DNA of 9,458 bases from the NCBI GenBank assembly GCA_023248915.1, contig JAHFDQ010000116.1, positions 3,411-12,868 of the forward strand, in the 5' to 3' direction. Positions 1-6,242 of this stretch are shown in pieces (the stretch's first letter is position 1; each line of letters opens with the position of its first letter). The stretch comes from Archangiaceae bacterium. GTDB lineage: Bacteria; Myxococcota; Myxococcia; Myxococcales; Myxococcaceae. Below the pieces are notes generated by a model, which made no database searches, was not told the origin of the DNA, and saw nothing but the letters and a program-made list of their open reading frames with translations. Position numbers and translations under genes: made by a program.

Positions 1-2932
1 CGCCGCCGCGCAGCACGCTGAAGGTCACCAGGCTGCCGGGACCGCCGTTCGACAGCCGGGCCGCGTCTTCGGGCGTCTTCACCGGCTTGCCGTCGATGGT
101 GACGACGACGTCGCCCTCGCGCAGGCCGGCCTTGTCGGCCGGCCCGTCCGGCATCAGGCTGCCCAGCCGCACCTGGCCAGCGGCGTTCAGGCCGAAGCCG
201 AAGACGCCGACCGTGCCGGGCGCGGCCTTCTGGCGGACGAGGGCCAACTCTCCCAGGTCGAGCGCCTGCCCGGCCGCCAGCGTCACCTTCCGGTTGTCGG
301 TGCGAAAGCGGGTGGCCCAGACGCGGACCGAGTGCTCGCCCGGAGTCAGCTTCGCGTGGCGAAACCGGCCGTCGGCGCCGACCGCGTCGCCCGTCGGGTC
401 GGTCGGCCGGCCGTCGAGGGTGACGTAGGCTTCCGTGAGCGGTCGGCGGGTGTCCGCCGCGACGACGACGCCCGAGAGAGCGGCAGCCTCGTCGAGGGCG
501 ACCGTCACCGTGCCGTGCTGGCCGGGCGCGAGCGTCACGTCCGCCCGGCCGGTGCGCCCCCCGGAAGACCGGACCGACACCACCAGATGCTCGGGAATCA
601 GCTCGGTCAGCTCGAACCGGTCGCCCGAGAACTCGAGCGAGTCGGTGGCGCGGAACAGCCCCCGCGCCGCCGCTTCGTCCGCCACCGCGGTCTGCACCGT
701 GTAGGAAGAACCGGTCGGCCCGGCGAGTCCCTCGACGCGGCCCGAGAGCGCGGCGGCTGGGCGAAGCACCAACCTCACGTCCGTGTCGCCGAGGTTGACG
801 GCCGTCCAGAGCGTGGTGCGGCCTCCGTTGCGCGCGCGCACCGTCAGCATCTGGCCCGGCTGCCAGGCGCCGGGCGGCAGGCCGAACCGGCCCTCGCCGT
901 CGGCCTGCGCGAACGTCATGCCCCTACCGGAAGCGCCGGGAGGGCCGAGCGCCACTACCGCGCTCGGGCTGGGAGCACCGTTGGGTTCCTGCACCGTGCC
1001 GCTGACGCCGGCGGCGGCGGGCTCTTCGCGCAACAGCAGGTCGAGCGGTTGCGTCTTGCCCGCTTCGACGTCCACCGCGACGCCTTCGCCGAAATTCCGG
1101 CCGGGAAGGTCCAGGCCCGCGGAGAGCGTCCACCGGCCCTGCGGCAGCGTCAGCCGGTAGGCGCCGTTCGCCTCGGTCAGCATCTCGGCGTCTTCGCCGG
1201 GCCCCGGGCGGTCGCGGCGCCTGCCGAACGCGCGCACCCGCGCCGGTGCCTCGAGCGGCGCTCCCGACTTGCGCGTCACCGTGCCAGCGACGAAGCCCGA
1301 GTCGGCCAGCACGAAGTCGGCGCGCGCGGTGAGGCCTTCCGCCACGTCGACGTGCCGGGTGACGCCGGCCGCCGCGTCGGCCCTCCGGGCTTCGACCAGC
1401 ACCTTGCCGGTCTCGACCTCGGCCAGGCGGAAGTGGCCTTCGGCGTCGGTGCGCGCCTCGCCCGAGTCGCTCCCGCCATTTCCGCCCCAGCGGCGGCCGG
1501 CGGTCACCACCGCGCCCGGCAGCGGGCGGCCCGAATCGTCGGTCACCGTGCCCTCGACCGCGCCGGTGCCCCCGAGCTCGAGCTTCAGAGGGAAGTGCTG
1601 GCCGGCGGCGACGGTGATGCCGCGCCGCTCGTCGCGCGCGAAGCCGACGGCCGACGCCACCACGTCATAGGCGCCCGGCGGCAGCCCGCTGACCGAAAAT
1701 GCGCCGCTGGCATCGGACACCGCCCGCCCCGAGTCGCCGGTTTTCCTGAAGGGGCTGACGTCCACCGTCGCGCCGGCGATGGGCGTCCCGCCCGACCGGG
1801 CGACCACGGTGCCTTCGAGGGTCGCGCCCGCGCCCAGCCGCAGCGTCAGGCCCGACACCGTCGCGCCGGCCGCCACCTGGACCGGGTCGGGCAGCGCGCC
1901 GCTCTCGCCGCCCTGCCGCGCCGAGACGCTGAAGCGGCCCGGGCCCACCTCGGCCGAGAAGCCCCCACGGTCGCCCGCCAGGACGACGGTCTCTTCGTCG
2001 CCCCCCGCGACCGACACCAGCGCTCCGCCCGCCGGGCTGCCGTCGCTCTTCTCGACGTAGCCCTCGATGACTCCCGCCGCGCCCAGCTCGACCACCAGCT
2101 CGCCCTGCCGCGGCACCGAGACCGGTCGCACCACCGCCTTGGCGTGCCCGGCCGCGCGGGCCTCGAGCATCCACGTGCCGGGACTCAACCCGCTGAAGCG
2201 GAACGCGCCGGTGCCGTCGCTGGCGCCCATCACCCGTTCCTCGGCGGGGGCGTCCGGCCGGCGCCCGCGGGTGCGGGTTTCGAGGTCGGGGGTGAGCGTC
2301 AGCTCGGCGAGCGGCACGGGCTCGTTCCGGCCCTTGACCACCGTGCGCCCGGTCAGCGCCGCGCCGGGGTCGAGCGCCAGCGCCATCCGGGTCACCTTTT
2401 CCCCCTCGGGCCGCACCACTTCCTGGTGCGCGGGGGCGAAGCCCTCGGCGCGCGCGGCCACCAGGTACGGCCCGGGTCGGGCAGCCAGCCGTGCGACGCC
2501 GCGTTCGTCCGTGCCCGCGGTGCCGGCGGCGCGCCACCCGGTGGCGTTGGTGTTGGGGTCGCGAGGGCCTCGCCAGTAGAGCTGAACCACCGCGCGGGCC
2601 ACCGGCTTGCCGCCGGCAGTCACCTCTGCCACCAGCAGTCCGTCCTCCGCCGTGGCGGGCACCGACAGGGGGGGCGTCGAATCGGGGCCGGTGGGCCCCG
2701 CCGGGGCCGTCGCGCCGAAGACCGAGCCTTCGGCCCCGGCCTCGGTCTCGGGCGCTGTGGGCTCGTCCCGGTCCGCGCGAGCGCCAGTACTGCCGGTCCC
2801 CCGCCTAGCCCGGCCCGACGCGGCCTCGGGCCCGGTCGGTTTGTCCGGCGCGCTGCCGTCGCTTGGCCACAGCCAGACCGCGGCGACCAGCGCGGCAGTG
2901 GCGACGACGATGGCGGGGACTGCCTTCCGCAT
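1..2932 (-). CDS. Membrane-anchored multi-repeat carboxypeptidase-regulatory-like protein with C-terminal PDZ domain (3' partial)
   Basis: The frame is open without a stop from the ATG at 2932 to the left edge, giving 977 residues with the C-terminus missing. Residues about 4-21 are a hydrophobic segment after MRK, read as a signal peptide or N-terminal anchor. Residues 22-95 are a Pro/Gly/Thr/Ser-rich linker. About nine tandem beta-sandwich units follow, at roughly 98-177, 190-285, 287-357, 371-445, 456-535, 546-630, 641-715, 727-808 and 816-893. They share the carboxypeptidase-regulatory-like pattern: a G-x-V strand, then GxPlxGA, then DG.F.. and LpPG.y.v.A. A PDZ domain starts near 903, with GSLMPDGPADKAGLREGD and then DGKPV, and is cut by the window edge. 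A GAGGG lies 3 bases before the ATG. The protein is probably periplasmic or cell-surface, with a binding or scaffolding role. I see no catalytic motif in the visible part, but a domain after the PDZ cannot be excluded. The HAD gene ends 48 bp upstream on the same strand. Confidence 0.9.
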   Translation of the reverse strand, partial: MRKAVPAIVVATAALVAAVWLWPSDGSAPDKPTGPEAASGRARRGTGSTGARADRDEPTAPETEAGAEGSVFGATAPAGPTGPDSTPPLSVPATAEDGLLVAEVTAGGKPVARAVVQLYWRGPRDPNTNATGWRAAGTAGTDERGVARLAARPGPYLVAARAEGFAPAHQEVVRPEGEKVTRMALALDPGAALTGRTVVKGRNEPVPLAELTLTPDLETRTRGRRPDAPAEERVMGASDGTGAFRFSGLSPGTWMLEARAAGHAKAVVRPVSVPRQGELVVELGAAGVIEGYVEKSDGSPAGGALVSVAGGDEETVVLAGDRGGFSAEVGPGRFSVSARQGGESGALPDPVQVAAGATVSGLTLRLGAGATLEGTVVARSGGTPIAGATVDVSPFRKTGDSGRAVSDASGAFSVSGLPPGAYDVVASAVGFARDERRGITVAAGQHFPLKLELGGTGAVEGTVTDDSGRPLPGAVVTAGRRWGGNGGSDSGEARTDAEGHFRLAEVETGKVLVEARRADAAAGVTRHVDVAEGLTARADFVLADSGFVAGTVTRKSGAPLEAPARVRAFGRRRDRPGPGEDAEMLTEANGAYRLTLPQGRWTLSAGLDLPGRNFGEGVAVDVEAGKTQPLDLLLREEPAAAGVSGTVQEPNGAPSPSAVVALGPPGASGRGMTFAQADGEGRFGLPPGAWQPGQMLTVRARNGGRTTLWTAVNLGDTDVRLVLRPAAALSGRVEGLAGPTGSSYTVQTAVADEAAARGLFRATDSLEFSGDRFELTELIPEHLVVSVRSSGGRTGRADVTLAPGQHGTVTVALDEAAALSGVVVAADTRRPLTEAYVTLDGRPTDPTGDAVGADGRFRHAKLTPGEHSVRVWATRFRTDNRKVTLAAGQALDLGELALVRQKAAPGTVGVFGFGLNAAGQVRLGSLMPDGPADKAGLREGDVVVTIDGKPVKTPEDAARLSNGGPGSLVTFSVLRGG
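263..2641 (-). repeat. Tandem array of about nine carboxypeptidase-regulatory-like protein units
   Basis: This is protein-level repetition inside the large minus-strand gene. Each unit has an opening strand with GxV, a loop resembling 'GxPLPGAxV', a central DxxGxF, and a closing 'LpPGxyxvxA'. The clearest copies are residues 371-445, 456-535 and 816-893. Unit 8 (about 727-808) is the most degenerate. I saw no near-identical DNA copies, so the array is old and diverged rather than freshly duplicated. Boundaries are by eye, good to about 5-10 residues. Confidence 0.7.
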
Positions 2933-2980
2933 GAGCCCTCAAAGAGGCGATTCCTATGCGCGCGCCGCCCCGAGCGCAAC

Positions 2981-3589
2981 CTACGGCAGACGCGCCGCCA
3001 GGTCGCCCAGCCGGTCGATGCGCACCTCGCCGTCGAGGCACAGGCCGACGAAGGTGACGCGCGCCGCCTCGGCGGCTCCGCGGTCGTAGCGCGAATCGCC
3101 CACCATCCACGCCTCGGCCGGGGGCACCCCGAGCTCGCGGCAGGCGTGCAGCACCAGGTCGGGGGCGGGCTTGGCGTGGGCCACCTGGTCGGCGCAGGCA
3201 ACCACTTGGAAGAAGCCGCGCAGCCGCGCCAGGTTCAGGATTTCCTCGGCGAGGCGCGTCACCGAGTTGGTCACCAGGGCGAGTTTCAGTCCGCGCGCCT
3301 CGAGCGCGGCCAAGAGCGGCGCCGCCTCGGGGTTGACCCACATCGTCTCGGCGTGGCGGGCGAAGTGTTGGAGGTAGAACGCATCGAGCTCGGGCACGGC
3401 GCAGCCGAGCGCGAAGACGCGGACGTCGGCGGCCGTGCCCTGGCCGAAGGTGGGCGCGAACTCCTCGCGGCTCACCGGGCGGCCCCGGAAGCGGCGGCCC
3501 GCTTCCTCGAGGACGCGGAACCAGGTCTCCTCGCTCTTCACCAGTACGCCGTCGAGGTCGAAGAGGACAGCGCGAGGCTGGGCCACCAT
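2981..3589 (-). CDS. HAD-superfamily hydrolase, phosphoglycolate-phosphatase-like
   Basis: A 202-residue soluble phosphatase of HAD subfamily I, with all four HAD motifs. Motif I is FDLDGV, with nucleophile D11 and acid/base D13. Motif II is TNS (107-109). Motif III is the lysine of AKPAPD (K140). Motif IV is GDSRYD, with D165 and D169 for Mg2+. The stretch between motif I and motif II (about 20-90) fits a helical C1 cap, as in phosphoglycolate phosphatase and beta-phosphoglucomutase relatives. The substrate cannot be read from sequence; small phosphorylated metabolites are usual. I chose the ATG at 3589 because motif I begins eight codons later and AGGTG lies 4 bases upstream. The frame stays open to about 5953, but that extension is antisense to the LarA-like gene and has no HAD content. 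The gene is 48 bp from the downstream repeat/PDZ gene, probably one transcript, and divergent from the LarA-like gene. Confidence 0.93.
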   Translation of the reverse strand: MVAQPRAVLFDLDGVLVKSEETWFRVLEEAGRRFRGRPVSREEFAPTFGQGTAADVRVFALGCAVPELDAFYLQHFARHAETMWVNPEAAPLLAALEARGLKLALVTNSVTRLAEEILNLARLRGFFQVVACADQVAHAKPAPDLVLHACRELGVPPAEAWMVGDSRYDRGAAEAARVTFVGLCLDGEVRIDRLGDLAARLP

Positions 3590-3593
3590 GGGG

Positions 3594-3598
3594 CACCT
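3594..3598 (-). promoter_or_regulatory. Ribosome binding site of the HAD hydrolase gene
   Basis: AGGTG on the minus strand sits 4 bases before the ATG at 3589. It supports this start over the much longer upstream open frame. Confidence 0.5.
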
Positions 3599-3610
3599 GC
3601 TATCAGGCCG

Positions 3611-3657
3611 GCCGGCCGGCGCGCCCGGAAAAAGGACGGCCGGGCCCGCCGGCCGGC
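3611..3657. promoter_or_regulatory. Imperfect 18-bp inverted repeat in the divergent HAD / LarA-like intergenic region
   Basis: The left arm (3611-3628) and right arm (3640-3657) are complementary at 17 of 18 positions around an 11-base A-rich loop (3629-3639). The stems are almost entirely G/C. The element ends 21 bp before the HAD start and 46 bp before the LarA-like start, so it lies in the leader or promoter of both genes. No gene ends here and no T-run follows either arm, so it is not an ordinary terminator. An operator, cruciform or leader hairpin is possible. The structure is seen directly; a regulatory role is inference. Confidence 0.5.
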
Positions 3658-3703
3658 ACCGCCTGTTGTTCCGCTCGCGCGTCCGACCGGCTAGGTTCGC
3701 GGC

Positions 3704-5209
3704 GTGGCCAAGACGCTTCTGCTCTCGGGCTTCGACCTGCGCGAGGCGCACCTGCCGCCGGACGCGCGCCTGCTGCTCCCGCCCGTGCCTTTGCCGGGCC
3801 TCGAAGTCTTCGGCGAGGCCGTCGACCAGGCGCTCGAAGAACCGCTCGCCGGGGCGTCGCTGTCGGCGCTCCTGCGGCCGAGCTCGCGGGTCTGCATCGT
3901 CCTGGACGACCCGTCGATGCCGATGCCGCCGCTGGCGCACGACCCGCGGCGCGAAATGCTGGCCGGCGTCTTGCGGGTGCTGGCCGCGCGCGGCATTCAC
4001 TCGAACCACGTCCGGGTGCTGGTCGCCAACGGCCTCGGCCGCCAGTGGCGCAACACCGAATTGACCGACCTGCTCGGCATTCAGTCCACCGCGGCATACC
4101 CGGTGCGCTGCCACGACGCCGAGGCCCCGGCAGACCTGGCGCACCTGGGCGACCTGCCCGATGGGCCGGTCGAGCTGGCGCGGGTGCTGGTCGAGAACGA
4201 CGTGGTGGTGCACCTGAACGTCGTCTCGACGCCGCTGCACGCCGGCTTGTACGGCCTGGTCTCGGGCACCGCCGGCTACCGCACCGCGCGGACGCTGTTC
4301 GCCCCAGCACTGTTCGAGGCGGACGCCGCGCCACTTCAGCGCGGGTCGGCCTACCACCAGGCCCACGAGCGGGTGGCGGCGCTGCTGGTCAAGCGCGCGC
4401 GCGTGCTGCAGGTCTCGGTGGTGCTGAACAACGAGCTCTGGACGCCGGCCATCACCGCGCTCTTCCAGACCGAGCACGGGCTGACCCGACCGCTGCAGAT
4501 GTGGAACGCGCTGCCGCACTCCTTGCGGCACCGGGCCGCGCGCCTGATGAAGAGCGCCTGTCGCCCCATCGCGGTGCTCTCGGGCCCCCCCGAGGCGGTG
4601 GCGCCCCGGGCGCTCGAAGTCTTCTACCGCCAGCACGAGGTCAGCACCGACGGCGCCGCCGACGTGCTCGTCTTCGGGCTGCCCGACCAGGGGCCGTACT
4701 CGGTCCGCACCGCGCAGAACCCGGTGTTGGCGGCACACCTGGCGCTCGGCTTCGTCGCGCAGCTTGGCTCGGGCCGGTCGATGCTGAAGCCGGGCGGCGT
4801 CATCCTCTTCGCCAACCCGCTCACCCCGGCGTTCGACCGGAAGGCCCACCTGCCGTACGAGGAGTTCTACGAGAAGGTGCTGCGCGCCGAGCGCGAACCG
4901 TCGGCCATGCACGCGCGCTTCGAGCCCGATTTCGCCAGCCGCCCGGAATTCGTCGCGAACTACCAGCGGCGCTTCGCGTTCCACGGCAGCCACCCGTTCT
5001 TCGCCTGGTACCAGTGCGCCCCGGCGCGCAAGAGGGCAGGGCGCGTCGTCGTCGCCCACGGCGACCCGCGGGCCTGCGCGCGACTGGGCTTCACCCCGGC
5101 CAACGACGTCGACGACGGGCTGAAGAAGGCCCGCGACTTCCTCGGCCGAACGGACCTCTCGGTGCTGGCGCTCGAGCTGCCGCCGCCGTTCTTCGTCCGG
5201 GTGCGCTAG
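3704..5209 (+). CDS. LarA-like (lactate racemase N-terminal / DUF2088) protein with altered active-site positions
   Basis: A 501-residue soluble protein. Family features are a DDP motif at 68-70 where LarA has DDxTRP, and the segment ANGLGRQWRNTEL (108-120), which matches the LarA pattern AxGxHRxxTxxEL but with Gly112 for the histidine. A two-lobe layout follows, with a Rossmann-like C-terminal half (about 316-372: DVLVFGLPDQG, then a GGVILFANP strand). LarA is a nickel-pincer-nucleotide racemase that tethers its cofactor to a lysine (Lys184 in Lactobacillus plantarum) and uses His108, His174 and His200. Here there is no lysine between 171 and 229. H179 may match His174. The third histidine is not evident. 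Lactate racemase activity is therefore doubtful; the protein may act on another 2-hydroxyacid or be non-catalytic. The GTG at 3704 is the first possible start, because an in-frame TAG lies at 3692-3694. A weak AGGT precedes it by 7 bases. No larB, larC or larE is in the window. Confidence 0.8.
   Translation: MAKTLLLSGFDLREAHLPPDARLLLPPVPLPGLEVFGEAVDQALEEPLAGASLSALLRPSSRVCIVLDDPSMPMPPLAHDPRREMLAGVLRVLAARGIHSNHVRVLVANGLGRQWRNTELTDLLGIQSTAAYPVRCHDAEAPADLAHLGDLPDGPVELARVLVENDVVVHLNVVSTPLHAGLYGLVSGTAGYRTARTLFAPALFEADAAPLQRGSAYHQAHERVAALLVKRARVLQVSVVLNNELWTPAITALFQTEHGLTRPLQMWNALPHSLRHRAARLMKSACRPIAVLSGPPEAVAPRALEVFYRQHEVSTDGAADVLVFGLPDQGPYSVRTAQNPVLAAHLALGFVAQLGSGRSMLKPGGVILFANPLTPAFDRKAHLPYEEFYEKVLRAEREPSAMHARFEPDFASRPEFVANYQRRFAFHGSHPFFAWYQCAPARKRAGRVVVAHGDPRACARLGFTPANDVDDGLKKARDFLGRTDLSVLALELPPPFFVRVR
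5206..5209. other. CTAG palindrome serving as stop codon for two convergent genes
   Basis: The LarA-like gene stops with TAG at 5207-5209 on the plus strand. The YgfZ-like gene stops with TAG read from 5208-5206 on the minus strand. The two coding regions overlap by these four bases, so there is no intergenic terminator and each transcript must run into the other gene. Confidence 0.9.
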
Positions 5210-6201
5210 GCGAACGGCAGGGCGTGCACGGTGGCCGCGCCGGGCCGGCCCTCGAGGTCGAGGCGAGTGCCCGCGGTCAGGAAGTCCCGGTGCACGGTAG
5301 CGAGAGCGACCGTTTGCCCGAGCGCCGGCGAGCGGACGACCGAGGTGATGCGCCCGACCGGCTTGCCCTGTGCGAGCAGCGCCGCGCCGGCGGCCGGCTG
5401 GGCTTCTCCGAGCAGCAGCCCGGTCAGCCCCTTTTGCACCTGGCCGCGGAAAGTCGAGCGCGCCACCACTTCCTGGCCGAGGTAGCAGCCCTTGTCGAAG
5501 CTGACCGCCCGCTCGAGGCCGGCCTCCTGCACCAGCGAAGTCTCTCCCACGTCGACGCCGTGGAGCGGAACGCCCGACTCGACGCGGAGCACCTCGTAGG
5601 CGCCGGCGCTCCCGCGCAACAGGCCGAACGGCCTTCCCACGGCCTCGAGCCGGGCGAGCAGCGAGGGCCAGCGGGCCCTGTCGACTGCGAGGTCGAGGCC
5701 GGCCCGCCCGGAGAGCCAGGGAGAGGTGAGGTGCAGCGGGCCCCACTCGGAGGCGAGCAAAGTCCACCGGCCGGGGGTCGCCGCGACGTCGGTTGCCACC
5801 GAGGCACCAAGCAGCTCGGCCGCCTTCGGCCCGAGGAGCGAAACGGCCGTCAACTCGCCACCCGCATCGGCCAGTTCGGCATCCTCGGAGACGAGGAAGC
5901 GGCCCAGGTGCTCGCGCACCCGCGCGCCCTGGCCGGGGCCCGTCTCCACCCAAAACTCACTCTCGAAGCGCCACACCCGGGCGATGGCCACCAGCCCGCC
6001 CTTGGCGGACAGGAGGGCCGCGGGGCAGACCGCTCCCGCCGCCAGCCTCTTCACGTCGCAGGTCAGCATCCCGTGGAGGAAGCTCACCCGGTCGGCCCCC
6101 GTCACTCGCACCCAGTCGCGGCCGGTGGGCTCGAACAGCGCCACCCCTTCCCGGGAAGCTCTGTAATCGTCAGGAGTTGATTGCGGGGCCGGCGAAGCCA
6201 T
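5206..6201 (-). CDS. ygfZ: YgfZ/GcvT-like folate-binding protein (Fe-S cluster maintenance)
   Basis: A 331-residue cytoplasmic protein of the YgfZ/COG0354 family, related to the glycine-cleavage T protein. The signature K-G-C-Y-x-G-Q-E is complete at 237-244 (K237, C239, Q243, E244) within a segment typical of the family (SFDKGC to VARSTFRGQVQKGL). The N-terminal part (about 12-110) has the GcvT-like start 'REGVALFEPTGRDWVRVTG' and 'FLHGMLTCDV'. In E. coli, YgfZ binds tetrahydrofolate and supports assembly or repair of certain Fe-S enzymes, with the KGC cysteine as the key residue. I chose the ATG at 6201. A longer frame begins at 6282, but its 27 extra residues are antisense to the start of the VKOR-DsbA gene and lack family character. 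No clear Shine-Dalgarno precedes 6201, and an AT-rich box lies 9 bp upstream. The gene is divergent from VKOR-DsbA with 41 bp between starts. Confidence 0.93.
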   Translation of the reverse strand: MASPAPQSTPDDYRASREGVALFEPTGRDWVRVTGADRVSFLHGMLTCDVKRLAAGAVCPAALLSAKGGLVAIARVWRFESEFWVETGPGQGARVREHLGRFLVSEDAELADAGGELTAVSLLGPKAAELLGASVATDVAATPGRWTLLASEWGPLHLTSPWLSGRAGLDLAVDRARWPSLLARLEAVGRPFGLLRGSAGAYEVLRVESGVPLHGVDVGETSLVQEAGLERAVSFDKGCYLGQEVVARSTFRGQVQKGLTGLLLGEAQPAAGAALLAQGKPVGRITSVVRSPALGQTVALATVHRDFLTAGTRLDLEGRPGAATVHALPFA

Positions 6202-6208
6202 GGGCGTC

Positions 6209-6217
6209 GTATATAAA
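6209..6217. promoter_or_regulatory. AT-rich box (candidate -10 element) between ygfZ and the VKOR-DsbA gene
   Basis: GTATATAAA is a striking AT island in a 41-bp GC-rich divergent spacer. On the minus strand TATATA ends 8 bases before the ygfZ ATG, so transcription would begin at or just before the start codon. That would give a leaderless mRNA and fits the missing Shine-Dalgarno. On the plus strand the same box is 25-30 bases before the VKOR-DsbA ATG, a normal -10 distance. I could not place a good -35 hexamer at 16-18 bp in either direction. Confidence 0.4.
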
Positions 6218-6242
6218 GGCCAGCCCAGGCGATTCCACTGCC

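Noticed and set aside
332..3694. Open frame of 1120 codons on the plus strand
   Set aside because: It is antisense to the repeat/PDZ gene and the HAD gene, both of which have clear family motifs. Its translation is Arg/Ala/Gly/His-rich low complexity with no recognisable domain, as expected for a shadow frame at this GC content.
3666..3697. Possible -35/-10 pair (TTGTTC ... TAGGTT) before the LarA-like gene
   Set aside because: The spacing is about 20 bp and the -10 matches poorly, so it is not better than chance.
3590..5953. Upstream extension of the HAD frame on the minus strand (to a 990-codon frame)
   Set aside because: It lies antisense to the LarA-like gene and overlaps ygfZ in another frame. 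The HAD domain is complete from the ATG at 3589, which has its own ribosome binding site.
4045..6180. 711-codon plus-strand frame
   Set aside because: It is out of frame with the LarA-like gene and antisense to ygfZ. The protein is Arg/Ala/Pro-rich without motifs, while both overlapping genes are well supported.
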